This document shows positions 51,201-62,650 of a DNA stretch of 64,000 nucleotides, piece after piece. Positions within the stretch are counted from its first letter, which is position 1, and every line of letters begins with the position of its first letter. The DNA comes from Setophaga petechia (taxonomy: Eukaryota > Chordata > Aves > Passeriformes > Parulidae): NCBI GenBank assembly GCA_024362935.1, contig JANCRA010000019.1, forward strand, positions 7,746,501-7,810,500. Reading direction: 5' to 3'. The notes below the pieces were generated by a model, which ran no database searches, was not told the DNA's origin, and saw nothing but the letters and a program-made list of their open reading frames with translations. Made by a program: the position numbers and the translations under genes.

Positions 51201-54200
51201 AAAATAGGGAAAGAGTGATAAGGTTGAAAACACACCTGGAGAAAGTAAAAAAACCCTCAAAAACAAAACTCCAAAGTGGTGCACTTGTTCTTCTGCTCAT
51301 ATGACAATTTACTCTGTGCTGAATACTTGCCTGAGAGGGGCTCACCAACCCTTAAAACTTTGTTTATTCCTCCTGGGGTTTTTTTGGGTGTTTTTTTTTT
51401 TGTTGTTTTGTTTTGGGTTTTTTTGTTAATGAAGGAGAATATACCTGGAAAATGTGCCTCTGTGTTAATTCCATGTTCCTATTTGTCATTCTCCTTTGCT
51501 GGCAGCCTCCAGAGATCACAACCTTATACTTTCTACTTTTCTCAAGCAATATGGATATATAGTCCACTGCAATCCCAAATCCTCACACAGAAATTAGGAA
51601 TAGCTATGGTAGAAAGACAATCACAAGGCCAAATATTTCAGGCACTAGACCTTATTTAAGTAAGATGCTCTGGGGTTAATTGCCATTGCCCAACAGCTGT
51701 AAGGTGTAAACGCCTATCTGGGGAAGTTCTGGAAGCTGAGCACTGACATGAAGGTTAACTACATTTTGGAAATCTTCCCCTCTTATGCTTGAAGCAAAAG
51801 CCCTCCTCACAAAGAACTGCATCAAACACAAAGGTTTAATAATATATATGTAAATCAGTGCATGGAATACAGCTGAAAAGTTAAAAAGAAAAAACCCATA
51901 ACAAAAAACCCCACCCATTATTTCCTAAACAAGGCAGTCTAGATGCATCTCACCAGTACAGAGCTTCCCCAAAACCAGCCTGTAAGGTGCAGGAATTCCA
52001 TAACAAATGAGGGACACTGCTCATGGAAGCCAGCAGCAGAGGTCCAACATCAATACCAGGATCAATCCATGCTGTGCCTTCCAAAATAGGCAGGTGTTTC
52101 CAGCCTTTGGAAACCTCTGCACAGAGAACTGTGAGACTACTGTCCAGCATGCTGGTGATTGGAACACAGATCTGCTCAGGAGCACAGGAAGTAACCCCAG
52201 TGTACTACAAACTTGTCTGGATAAATGCAGTGCTCTCAACACCCAACAGTCCTGACCACCCAAAGACTTCAGGGAACCTCACACTGGCTCTCTATCCTGC
52301 GCTGGTTTAGTCCCTAAAAGCACTTCATGCTGTATTTGTGGCAACCTATCACCCAAAAAAGCCTGCTTGAATACTTGAATACTAGCTAGCTGTCCCTGGC
52401 ATGGTGCACCACTTCAGGCATTTTCCTGGTCTGAAAGAGTGGAACTGTAGTTTTGCCTTTGAATTCACTCATCAAACGTAAACTAAAGTGAAAAAATATA
52501 TGCAAACAGATGTCCTCTGAAATCCAAATCTTAGTGCTGCTTCATTAGAAAATAAAACAAGCACAGCACAAATATTATCACACCTGTACTATAAAAATAT
52601 CAATTAAGCTGCTCAAACTGGAAAAAAAAAAAAAACGAAACAAAACAAAAAACCCAAAACAACATCCCCACACAGAGTTCAGGTAACAAGAAAAGTTAAC
52701 ATTTACCCGTCAGAATATGAACATAGGAGTATTCCAGGTATTACCTTTCAAAAACAGAGATTGGAAGAGGTTGCCCAGAGAGGTAGTAGATGCCCTATCC
52801 CTCAAGTGTTCCAGGCCAGGTTGGATGGGGCTCTGAGCAATCTGACTGAGTTGAAGATCTCTCAGCTCATTGCAAGGAGGTTGGGTTAGATGGCCTTTAA
52901 GGTCTCTTCCAATCCACATTATTCTGATTCTATGACTCAATAGATAAGTCTATTGATTTGAATAGGACTAAGGAAATGAAAAGCCTGGAGGCCTGCAAGC
53001 CTGGAGGGTGCACAGGGGAACATTAGTAAAAAGTTAATAGGTGATTGTTTTTGTTTTGTTGGTGCACAACCAATTTGTTGCTGCATGAGCTACACAGACA
53101 CTTCACCAGTGATTATCATGCCCAAGATCATGATCATGCATGCCCAAGGTTCAACTTTGCCACCTGTATCCACCCAACATGAGACGGAAGAAAGAAGTGG
53201 AGAGGCAAAAGTAAATGCAAACATTTGCAAACGCTAAACCAACAGTGATTTCAACACCATCTTTCTGAGAGACTGAGAGATGTCCTCTGTGGATGGTGGA
53301 AAATACTTTATAATTACATGTACCTTTTGTACTATTGTCTAGAGCAACCACTAAGAGTTCGGATTCATGTCTGTCCAACGTGGTGGCCTTCTAGATGGAG
53401 TGACTGCAACAGTTGACAAGAGTGCCAAGACCAGCTGGTGTCACCTGCCTAGACTTCTGTAAGGCCTTTGATAGGGTCCCACATGACATCATTATCTCCA
53501 AATTGGAGAGACATGGATTTAAAAATTATTCAGTGGATATGGAATTGGATAGATGGACACAGCCAGGAAGTTTGGGTCAACAACTTGTACGTCCACATGG
53601 AGGTCAGTGATGGTCTCCATCAAGGCTCTATTTTGGGACTGGCACTCTTTTATATTTTCATCAATGACAAGAGTAAGATCAAATGGACCCTCAGCAAGTT
53701 TGCAGATGACATGAAACCAAGCAGTGCACTTGACCCAGCAGAAGGAAGGGATACTGTCTTGAGCAACCTGGACAAACTTGAGAAGCTGGCTCATGAGAAC
53801 TGTAAGTTCGACAATTTCAAGTGCAAGATGCTGCACCTGGTTTGGGGTAATCCCAGGCATGAGTACAGACTGGGGGAACTCACTGAGAGCAGCATAACAG
53901 AGACACATTTGGGGTTTATCATGGATGTGTGCTCATGCTCATAGCCCAGACAGCCAACTACCTCCTGGAATGCACCAAAAAAGCAGCATGGCCAGCAGAT
54001 GGAGAGAAGTGGTTCTCCCCCTCTCCTCTGCCCTGGTGAGACCCCACCTGGAGTGCTGCAACCAGGTATGGAGTCCTCAGCACAATAATGATGTGGACCT
54101 GTTAGAGTGGGTCCAGAGAAGGGCCACAAAGATGATGAGAGAGATGAACGTCTCTCCTATTAAGACATGCTCAGGGCTGGGTTTATTCAGCCTGGAAGGG

Positions 54201-57200
54201 AGAGAAGACTCCTGGGAGACCTTAAGGCAGCCTTCCAGTGCTTAAAAGGTGCTTATAAAAAAAGAGGGAGAATAACTCTTTACATGGGCAGATAGGGATA
54301 GGACAAGGGGAAATAGTTTCAAATTAAAAGAGGAGAGATTTGGCTTAGATTTTAGGAAGAAATTCTTTACTGTGAGGGTAGTGAGCCACTGTCGCATATT
54401 GCCTAGAGAAGTTGTGGATGCCTCATCCCTCAAAGTGTTCAAGACCAGACTGGATGAGGCTTTGAGCAGCTTTGGTCTAGTGGAAGGCATTCCTGCCTAT
54501 GACAGGGTAGCTGGAACAAGATGATCTCTAAGGTCCCTTCCAACACAAGTTGTTTTTATGACTCCACAATACCCACAACTACACACCTTGAAAGGTATAC
54601 TGACCTACAAGGTAGCATGGGACTGTAATTGATTTGCTCTTATGTGACTGTGCTTCAGAGATGTCCCAACTCTGAGGAGAGGGGTTCAACCTGCAGTCTT
54701 TGGGATTTCCCCAACTTAAACACCCCTTCAACCACTGCTGCTCCACTGCACCAAAGAGCAACCCTATACCCACTGTGCTACACTGACTGTTCTGCCTCCA
54801 TTGGCTCTGCTTCTCTGTTTTTCTCCTCAAATGTATCAGAGGTGAAAGCCGTCTCAGCTTCTCACAGCATTTGTACATACACAAATGCTCTGAAGGAATC
54901 ACATGCCAAAACCTCTGAATGTAAACATCCACTAGACAAGTCAGGACATATCAATATGCTCAACAGGAGAGCACTCTCCAGGAGAGCAAAAAGCACTCAA
55001 AGCACCATTATTTCCAGTATCTGAGGAAAATATCTAACCTAGCCTGGTTACAAAACAAGGCTCCAGAATCTGTTACAGAGGGAGGGGTGTGCTTTCACAC
55101 CAAGATCACACCTGACTTAGCTCATCTGCATCCAGGACCATTCATGATCCCTTCCATCCAACTTTTAAATTTGGGGGTGGGGAATGAAAACTGCTTCTTG
55201 AAAGCTTGGATTAATTAACTCTGAAAAGAATGCAAACTGGGAAATCAAAGTACCACTTCTCCTTGTAAATTTAAAATGCCTTTAAGCTTTAAAAAATTTG
55301 AATAGTAGCCTTACCAGCATAGTAAAAAACAAAGCCAAGCCTGATTTTATTCAATACACTGACATTTTTAAAGCCAGCTGCTTGCTTTCAAAAAGGTTCT
55401 TTTTCTCCTTAGATTACCACAACATATTAGAAAGGAAAAATAAGCTTTTACAGGTGATCTTCATGCCTCTCAAAAATATTCCTCTTGACAATGGTCAATT
55501 TACATAGTTTTAGCAAAGTAGAATTTGTTATGAATGGAAAGAAGACCTTGTAGAATCATATGGTTTTCTAAAAAAAAAAAAAAAAACAACAAAAAACCAA
55601 CTTATTAAAAGGTAATTAAGTTTAGAAACTATAAGTTTAAAGTCTTAACTTTTAATTAATTTTAAAACTACGAAGCATATTTGTATATAAATGTGTAAGG
55701 TATAAAATCATACAAATTATAAAATCATCAGAGGCATAAAACCCACTGGTCTCATGTTGCCATTGATTTGATCAGAAAACAACAACTACTTCTATAATTA
55801 TATCACAACATTGAAAAAGGACACATGCCTTTTTCAAGACACCTAAGTCAAAGCAGACAGAGGTTTTCCTTCCATCATCAACTACATCTTTGTTTATTTT
55901 AGCAACAAGAAGTTCCTTAATGCAGGAACAAGATGAATATGCAAAGAAGAATCTGGACGAGTCTAAATGTCAAGAAGCTCAATTAGTGCTTATCAACACT
56001 CATTAGGTGACTGTGGCCATTAAGCCAGCAGGAAGCTGACTGAAACAAACAGAATTTAATAAATTATAAAGACATCCAATGACAACTCTGCTTCTATGGA
56101 CTTAAAATGAATATAGAGTTTGGTGAAAACAACAAACGTGGAATTGAGGGAATCAGCACAGATCACAGGATTCACTGTTTCCACCAGTAACCTGCAGAAA
56201 GAGCTAGAATTTTAGACCAGGAAAATAAAACAGCTTGCTTATTAGCTCACACAAAGTGGTTTCAGTAGATGGCAAAATTCTCCATTACAGTTGTATACAG
56301 ATCCAAGTCTAGCAAAGAGAAAGAGATTACTTGCCTGTCACAAGAGTTGTAGAACTTCATTTTAAGAAAACATCCAAATAAGGACAGATTAGAAATCTAC
56401 CAATAAAATAGATAATACCCAAGAAAGTCCATTGTTTGTGAGTGGCTACACTAAGAAATTCAGCTCTCCAGATGCTCAGATGATAGATTAAACACCCGCA
56501 GTGTACAAACAAGCCAAATAAACTATTTGTAATTGCATCTGAAAAGATAATCACAGAGCTTATTAGCATAAAGTTACAGTCTAACTTTATTTTTATGCAG
56601 AGAGAGTGGTCATAAGTCATCTGGTATCATTTGGAACCCATGTTAGGAGATGTATCACCTCCAGACAACACCTATTACTGAGATTTCAGATCAACATTCA
56701 CACTTCTTGTTTTACTTAGAAACCCACTGGCAGTGGGTTCTGCAAAGATCATCTGGGTCAGAAGAACACAAACTTTATTAAAAGTTCTCCTCCCTAAGAC
56801 CTGAGGAGGCTATTCTCACAACATGAAAAGACAAATTACTGAACCTACTCATTAAAGTGCAATTCCTCTGAAGTTTAAGTAGCATTTCCTTTTTTAAATC
56901 CACTTCTTTAATACACCTGTCTTTCACAGAGAATCAGTATCAGTTACAGAGCTTGCCATCTCAGATGAAATTCCAGTTTTTTACGTAGGGTAGTTGGCAC
57001 AGTGATCAGAAGCCTGTAAACAGTGAGTTGAAACCTAGACAGTACTTCAGATAGCCTGATAAAAAAGGAATGCTTGCAGTCATTAATCTTCAAAAGTCAG
57101 ATTAATTTAGAAGAAAATCAAAGTGACATGTTTTTAAAGTGTCATTTCAAGTGCTGATTGCAGCATTATCATGCATAAGCTTGAAATGTGGTATTTATCA

Positions 57201-60200
57201 TCAGTCGTAACTGAGAAAGAGACATAAGAACATTTGGATTTAGAATAGTGACAAGACTCAAAAAAAGGTGCTCAAAGAAAAAGACTGGGATGGAAGAAGA
57301 CTTCATTTCCACCACATTTCCACAATATAAAAAAAAGGGGGCGAACAAGATGCAACTCTATTCAGTATTTACACTAGAAAACAACAGATGTAACTGGTGC
57401 AACTTTAGAACAAAAAGAAGCCAAAACATCTCAAAATGGAAATGTAGGGCAGAATACAATCTGACCAGTAAGACTGAAATCTGTATCCTCTGAAAATAAT
57501 TCTACTATAGCACAGCAGTGAAATAGCAGAATTGTGCGGGTCACTTTAAAATTGGCTTTTTCAGTCAGAGGATAAGAGGTAATCTGGTCAAAGTGCAAGT
57601 TTAAGGAACAGTCTGTCAATCATTCCTCCCTTTTTGATCAAGCAGAGCTGCTCCTTCAGATGTGCTGGAGATGGGATGTAGTGGGAAGTGAACCAGGGTA
57701 TTCCTAAATAACCTTTCTTTTAAATAACTTTTATTTTAAATTTTTACTCAGGATACAATCAGTTATCAAGATCCTGACATTGATCCCTGGACAGACCACA
57801 TTAAAAGGGTAAGACCCTAAAGAATGATGCTGAGAGGGATCTTTTAGCACATAATGCTGCTGAAACCCTGCTATCATGAGGTCATTTCTTCACAGAAGCT
57901 CTTCTGAGCAGAACATACCAGCATTGAATTTGGAAAGAATGCTTCCCCAGTCCACTCCCACCCCAGCAGCAGGGCTGGGTCAAGCACCTCCTTAAACTCC
58001 TCACCTAATTCCCACCCCAGTCCTTATCACACCACCACTGCACCAGCACAAGAATAAATAAGGCTGCATGGAGAACCAACCAGGAAAGAAGTAACCCAGA
58101 AAAGATAAACAAAATAAATAAAAAATGAAAGCAGCAGAGGGGATGATTACAGCTGGATCAGACCTTTAACTCTTTCTTAGCATGACAAATGAATGAGGAC
58201 AACGTATTGGTAATGCAGGAGCAGTAACATCTCAAGCCTGTAACTGCAGTTGAGAACTTCACCAAGAGAAAGCAATGCATCTGTTTTAGCACCGAGTATA
58301 TTTTAAAATCAACTGTACAATGATGCTTCATGGAATACACATGCAAGTATTTATTGGTGGATATTGAGTGCAATCACACAACACTGGGTAATACCCAAGG
58401 TAGTAGCAGTAAGTGACTTGCCCCTTATTTTTCTCAGGCATATTTCTGAGGGATATAAAAACACCACCACTAAATCTGAACTAAATCTGCACAGTGTTAA
58501 AACACAATTGAGCCACTCCTACCTAGATCTTACCTAACACAGCCTTGAGAAGTCTGAACCGATGCAAATGCATCTATTTATATCAAACAGAACAGTTGAT
58601 GTCAGCAGTGGAGTTCCTCTTCCTCTGTAGAGACAATACCTTTACTCAAGAGAACAAAGGCAAACACACTCTGTGGGATTTTTTCCCTTCAGATTTTGAA
58701 AGGGCTTTTTTTATAAATCCCACCTCTTAGTATGATAAGGCTTCTTCCAGATTTATTTCAGCTTCTGCATGCGAGAAGCCTAACTCTTCTATCTTCTCTT
58801 AATAGCCACACTTTAAGAGATTCAGGTCTGCCTCAGAAAAACTGTTTGCATGTTTTCCCTTTTTATGTCCAGCAGCACAAAACAAGGAATACAACACTGT
58901 TCACTGACTTAAGTTTATTTCAGTTGAGTGACTATTCCCTTGGTTATTTTGAAATACTGGAAAGCCACAGTTATTCTTAGAGAATCACTGAGTAATAGAA
59001 GGGTTTGGGCTGGAAGGTAACTCCCAGATCTCTCTCCAACCTCCCTGCCATGAGTTGGGACACCTTCCACTAAACCAGGTTGCTCAAGGCTTTATCCTGC
59101 CTGATTTGAACACTTCCAGGAAGCAGTCATCCACAACTTCTCTGGGCAACCTGGTCCAGTGCCTCACCACTCCCACAGTAAAGAATTTTGTCCTAATGTC
59201 CAATCTAAACCTGCTGTCTTCCAATTGAAAGTCATTCTTCCTTGTCCTGTCAACACATGCCCTTGTACAAAACTCCTCTCCAGGTCTCCTACAGCCCCCT
59301 TCAGGTACTGAAGGCTCTGTGATGTCTCACAGGAGCCTTCTCTTGTCCAGACTGAACAACTCCATTTTCTTTGCTTTACAGGCATATTTTAGCACCTAGT
59401 TTTTGTGCTTGTTCATCTTCTTCCTGGATGCAGCATTTGGCAACAATTTAAACACTGAGGTTCTCCTCTTAAACTCAAGAACTTCAGGATGTGAGAAAAC
59501 TGGCATTTTGCATAAGCTTACTCTTGGAATTATTGCCATTTTTGTTTGACAGCTTTTATTAGCACCATCTTCTCTAGCAAGGAGAAGAGGAGGTTTAGAT
59601 GACTTCAGCAGCATCTTTTATGCTGGAGTGTCACTCTGTACAAGGGGGATAAGATTACAGATATAAAGAAGATATTTCTTACATGATGCAATTCATACTG
59701 CCTCAGAAAATCCTCTATAATCTTTATATTCACACCAAGACTCAGCAGCTCTGTTCCATGAAAGAGCTGCAGTTTTAAATGGCTTGCTCTGAAGTTATAC
59801 TTGAAGGATTAGTAGATTGAGATGATACCTTGCCTTCACACCTGAGAAGCACACATAGTATGTATATAGTAGTAAAATAAAGTTTTTATTTTAGTTTGGC
59901 CAAATGGTTATGAATACATCTTCATCACAGACTTTAAGAGACAAAATGTCTTGTCAGTGTATATACAGCTTAGTGAGTATTTTTTAAACACCACATGAGG
60001 TAAGCTGTTATTATCCTCATCATGTTCTTAGAATACTTAATGTCCTACAGCTGATCTGTCAGACTGAATAACTCCAAATCACCTGAAAAATTTGTCAAGT
60101 ACACTCATCCTAGATAACCTCAGTGCTGAAGCTCAGTCAATCTAAGGAGGAGCTGGGAAAAAGAAAAGACATATGCCTGGCATTTTAGTTCCATGGACCT

Positions 60201-62200
60201 ATGCACAAGGTCCATGGAACTTAAAAGACTAAAAGACTAGCAGCACACATCACCTGTGAGAAAAATAAAAGGGAGTACCCAAGTTTTTTAAAAGTAGATT
60301 TTCGAAGTTGACACCCTCTGCCAGAAAGACACAAGTCAGACTGTCACTGGTAGGAATACCAGGCTCCAGAGCAAGTTTACATGTGACCACAGAGCAGGCA
60401 ATACACAGTCCACTGCGTTCTTCAACCCCAGGCAGAACCCACAGCCTTCTCTAGAAGCACAGACAACTCTTACTCTTAATTAAGTCCCTCCATCTGTGAA
60501 AGGGGAGAAAGCATAGAGATTTCAAGCCAGCTAAGCTGTAAAGCCAAGATCTCTAAGGGCACTGAATAATGCAAGAGAACAAGGGTCAATACTTTTTCTT
60601 CCTTTAACACTGGGCCTGGGAAGGTGCCTTGTCACCAACAGACAAAATCCAGGAAATCTTCAAAACAAAACCTGCATAATCTTTCTGTAGAGGAAGATTA
60701 GTCACATCTCAAGTTTATTTCAAACACTGAAGAATTTCTGTTTCCTCTAGATTTCATATTCAATAAATTCTTTACAACACTTTAAAATCCCATCAAAATA
60801 AACAAACAAAATCCCCAAAAAGCCAACAAACAAAAAACTACACATTTTTCTGTGGAACTTTCAAAGCAGCCACTGAAAATTGAATAGTAACTCGATAACC
60901 AAAAACTGGACTTAACTACTTTTTCTCCCAACCCCTCCAGAAATCACCACTTCTAAGATCCAAATTTAGGCCTTTCTACCCATTTCAAATGGCCATGAAA
61001 AGCTAAGGAATTTAACACCAAAAGACAGAAGTTCCCATTGACTGAAGTGAAAGCAGAAACAATGCCAACAAACCCCAAAAATCCTCGAAATATGGTTCAG
61101 AGGTTAGGGTGCGACCTTAAGAGATAGACCCAGACTTCAGGATTGAAGGAGAGCAGGAAGGGGTGTACACCTCTGAAAGCAAAGTAAACTCATATTGCTC
61201 AGGTAGGCAGTGATCCACAGTATTGACACAGCTATGCTTACCTGCTGGCCCACAGACACGAGCGCTAAACACTCGGTTATTGCAGCGCTATGTTCCTAAG
61301 CCTCGAATTCTCTCTCAGTCCCTGCTCCCGCCCCTGGCTCTCCCCACAACTGACGGCAGGAAGGACAACTGGCAGGACGGATAACAACCAAAACAACGGC
61401 GTCCCTAATCTCTGCATCTTAACCGTAGGCGGAATTTGCGCTGGACAATTACCTGCATCCCTAACCACAGAACTCATGATCCGCAACAGCGAGACCCGGT
61501 GTTTCCCCCACCCCTCCACGCCCGTAGTGTTTGATACAGTTTCAGCAGCGTGGCTTCGCTTGCAACACGCTGCAACTCTTTCCCCTGCAACCCAACACCC
61601 ACTGCGAGGAGCGTGAGGTGGCACTGCCACAAATTCAGCGGGAGGGGAACGAAAAGCGCAAATGAGGGCAGCGCTTCCTGCCGGCTGCTACAGACCGGAG
61701 AGCAGCCGGTGCGGAGAGCCCAGCGCCGGGGCTCCACAGCGGGCTCCCAGCGCCGGGGGCTCCACAGCGGGCCCACAGCAGCTCCCGCCCCACGGAGGGC
61801 GCCTGGCACCCACCTGCACGGCGGGGAAGGCGCCCTTCAGCAGGTAGAACATCCTGCGGTTGGAGAGGAGATCACCGGTGGTCAGCTGCTCCTCGGCCCC
61901 CTCCCGCGTCTTCCCCTTCGCCTTGGCGTTGAGGACGTTCCCCTCGCGGACCCGCTTCACCTCCTCCCCGCCCCTGACGGCGGCCAGCACGGACACGGCC
62001 AGCAGCTCCCGCAGGTCCACGGCGCCGCCAGGCGCAGAGCCGTGGGGCGCTTCGGGCCCGCCGGCCGCCGGCTCGCTCAGCATGAAGAAGGCGAAGCGGC
62101 CGGCCAGGAAGCCGGAGTAGAGGTGGTAGAGGACGCCCAGCCCCAGCAGGCAGAACACGGCCATGCCGAGCGGCGAGAGGCGGATGCCCATGGGGGCCAT
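44961..62200 (-). CDS. BPNT2: BPNT2 (IMPAD1, gPAPP): Golgi 3'-phosphoadenosine 5'-phosphate phosphatase, five exons
   Basis: The coding sequence joins 62200-61814, 49545-49386, 48464-48369, 46529-46368 and 45232-44961 (387+160+96+162+272 = 1077 nt), giving 358 residues and a TAA stop; the human protein is about 359. The family hydrolyses PAP, the by-product of sulfation, to AMP in the Golgi lumen, and so supports glycosaminoglycan sulfation in cartilage. Visible parts: a short cytosolic N-terminus, one membrane anchor at about residues 11-33, the GDLLSN motif at 109-114, the metal-binding [12 protein letters not shown] motif at 171-182 (D173, D176), an N-K-T glycosylation sequon at N258, and the C-terminal KWDICAG motif starting at 297 (D299). 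These are the hallmarks of the Mg-dependent, lithium-sensitive inositol monophosphatase superfamily. All four introns are GT-AG; the first falls between codons and the other three after the first codon base. No frameshift or premature stop was seen, so the gene should be functional. The assignment rests on near-identity to the known vertebrate protein over all exons. Confidence 0.97.
45233..46367 (-). other. BPNT2: BPNT2 intron 4
   Basis: A 1135-nt intron with the weak donor GTTTGA and acceptor CTTCTAG. The 146-codon plus-strand frame inside it (45338-45778) shows no known protein features and is probably chance. Confidence 0.88.
46368..46529 (-). CDS. BPNT2: BPNT2 exon 4 (residues 215-268)
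   Basis: A 162-nt exon beginning with the rest of Ala215, then [13 protein letters not shown] and, further on, [20 protein letters not shown], and ending IIPAGGA. The N-K-T sequon at N258 corresponds to the glycosylation site known in the human Golgi enzyme and fits a luminal catalytic domain. The acceptor has a good tract (TTTCTCTTGTAG). The donor, GTTTGA, is weak at +3 and +4. Confidence 0.96.
46530..48368 (-). other. BPNT2: BPNT2 intron 3
   Basis: A 1839-nt GT-AG intron with no recognisable repeat or gene. Confidence 0.9.
48369..48464 (-). CDS. BPNT2: BPNT2 exon 3 (residues 183-214)
   Basis: A 96-nt exon reading [16 protein letters not shown] and then [15 protein letters not shown]. It forms the core strand region after the DPLDAT motif. 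The acceptor is CCACAG ending at 48465; the donor is GTACCT at 48368. The phase-1 ends fit both neighbouring exons. Confidence 0.95.
48465..49385 (-). other. BPNT2: BPNT2 intron 2
   Basis: A 921-nt GT-AG intron of AT-rich sequence. No repeat family or RNA gene was recognised in it. Confidence 0.9.
49386..49545 (-). CDS. BPNT2: BPNT2 exon 2 (residues 130-182 plus the first base of 183)
   Basis: The acceptor is a pyrimidine-rich stretch ending in CTACAG at 49546, and the donor is GTAGCT at 49385. The exon carries INSEERVD, whose acidic residues align with a metal-site glutamate of the family, and [22 protein letters not shown], which holds the catalytic aspartates. The linker before KEVPAES appears one residue shorter than in human, which would account for the 358 versus 359 total. 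It ends after the first base of a GAG codon completed by exon 3. Confidence 0.96.
49563..49620 (-). repeat. direct duplication at the BPNT2 intron 1 branch-point region
   Basis: A 16-mer (GTTAATGCAACTGCTT in gene sense) occurs at 49578-49563 and 49620-49605, a 42-bp period. The copy nearer exon 2 puts a TTAAT branch-like motif about 28 nt before the acceptor at 49546, a normal distance. Confidence 0.9.
52757..52938 (+). mobile_element. CR1 LINE 3' end in BPNT2 intron 1
   Basis: GGTTGCCCAGAGAGG, then GGCCAGGTTGGATGGGGCTC, then GGTTAGATGGCCTTTAAGG, ending ATTCTGATTCTATGACT, are the CR1 3' terminal landmarks. It is inserted antisense to the gene and truncated to about 180 bp. Confidence 0.93.
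53365..54565 (+). pseudogene. CR1 LINE copy with decayed reverse transcriptase, in BPNT2 intron 1
   Basis: About 1.2 kb of the 3' part of a CR1 element, antisense to BPNT2. Protein pieces appear in shifting frames: [16 protein letters not shown], then [18 protein letters not shown], then LSKFADDMK (the catalytic Asp pair of the palm), then [15 protein letters not shown], then VQRRATKMM. The 3' untranslated landmarks follow, ending near 54565. Frame changes and stops between the pieces show it is inactive. The 5' region, including the endonuclease, is missing. Confidence 0.93.
58979..59375 (-). mobile_element. CR1 LINE 3' end in BPNT2 intron 1
   Basis: On the plus strand it begins with AGAATCACTGAGTAATAG, then GGGTTTGGGCTGGAAGG, and runs through GGGCAACCTGGTCCAGTGCC and TCTTGTCCAGACTGAACAAC: a CR1 tail read on the minus strand, in the same sense as BPNT2. 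About 400 bp remain and no coding is intact. Confidence 0.93.
60183..60227. repeat. short perfect inverted repeat (hairpin) in BPNT2 intron 1
   Basis: AGTTCCATGGACCT (60187-60200) and its exact complement AGGTCCATGGAACT (60208-60221) are separated by the seven bases ATGCACA. T-rich and A-rich flanks add a few weaker pairs. The 14-bp stem could form in DNA (cruciform) or in the pre-mRNA. Confidence 0.9.
61814..62200 (-). CDS. BPNT2: BPNT2 exon 1 coding part (residues 1-129)
   Basis: Starts at ATG 62200-62198 in a strong context (GCC before ATG, G after). The first residues, [10 protein letters not shown], match the vertebrate protein. It encodes the membrane anchor (about 11-33), then a Pro/Gly/Ala-rich luminal stem (about 41-60), then conserved [18 protein letters not shown] and the GDLLSN motif. 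It ends at CAG, followed by donor GTGGGT at 61813. The stem is the least conserved part and is very GC-rich. A second ATG at codon 4 could also be used, but the first is conserved. Confidence 0.96.
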
Positions 62201-62234
62201 GGCCGCGGGGCGGGTGGGCGGCGGGGCCGGGCAG

Positions 62235-62249
62235 TCACGACAATCTCAT
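62235..62249 (-). other. four-codon upstream open reading frame in the presumed BPNT2 5' leader
   Basis: ATG at 62249 is followed by three codons and TGA ending at 62235, 34 nt before the main ATG. If transcription starts further upstream, this very short frame would lie in the leader and could dampen translation. The upstream ATG has G at -3 or +4 only weakly, and no transcript start is known, so this is tentative. Confidence 0.35.
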
Positions 62250-62650
62250 GGCACGGCCGGGGCGCTCCGCTCCCCAGCTGCTGCTGCTGCGGCGGCGCCG
62301 GGCCGGCTCCACGCTCGCGGCCGGGAGCAGCACCGTCTGTATCCGGGTCAGGCGGAGGCGGAGCCCGCCCCGCGCACTGGGCACGTCCCGCTGCCCCCGG
62401 GCTCTGCGCCTCCGGCAGGAGTACGGCGGGTCCCGCCACTACCTGCCGAGCTCATCCACGGCAGCACACACGGGTTCTCATGAGCTCGGTGGTTTGGGGT
62501 GGTTTTTCCCTTATCTCCCTCTAGGTAGCAGATGCGCCAGGAACCCGCAGCGGCGGGGCCGAGGGAGGTGCTCCGCCCGCGGGGCAGGACCCAGAGCCCG
62601 AGCCTGAGACCGAGCCCGCCCGGCACGCTAGGAAGGAGTTTTGTGATGGA

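Larger units (their letters stand above)
49546..61813 (-). other. BPNT2: BPNT2 intron 1
   Basis: A 12.27-kb GT-AG intron. Apart from the CR1 copies and the hairpin listed separately it is AT-rich with no coding signal. It has A-rich runs at about 52620-52660 and 55571-55600, and a T-rich run at about 51380-51427. The many short open frames have no recognisable protein similarity. Confidence 0.9.
61700..62650. promoter_or_regulatory. BPNT2: CpG-island promoter region of BPNT2
   Basis: The only strongly GC- and CpG-rich stretch in an otherwise AT-rich window. It covers exon 1 and several hundred bases upstream, as at many broadly expressed vertebrate genes. GC boxes (GGGCGG) occur at 62208-62213 and 62216-62221. 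No TATA box at a fitting place was seen, so dispersed initiation is likely. The transcription start cannot be placed by eye. Confidence 0.75.

Noticed and set aside
53365..54565. Active LINE element
   Set aside because: The reverse transcriptase is split over frames and the 5' half is missing.
60183..60227. MicroRNA precursor
   Set aside because: The stem is only about 14-18 bp with a 7-base loop, shorter than a usual animal precursor arm.
62077..62439. Other minus-strand frames (62077-62439 and 62348-62716) near the BPNT2 start
   Set aside because: They are shifted frames of the GC-rich exon 1 and promoter. The conserved BPNT2 frame explains the region.
61550..62524. Plus-strand open frame of 324 codons, the longest in the window
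   Set aside because: It lies antisense over BPNT2 exon 1 and the CpG-rich promoter. Its low-complexity Gly/Ala/Arg/Pro composition is what GC-rich DNA gives in a stop-poor frame, and no domain is visible.
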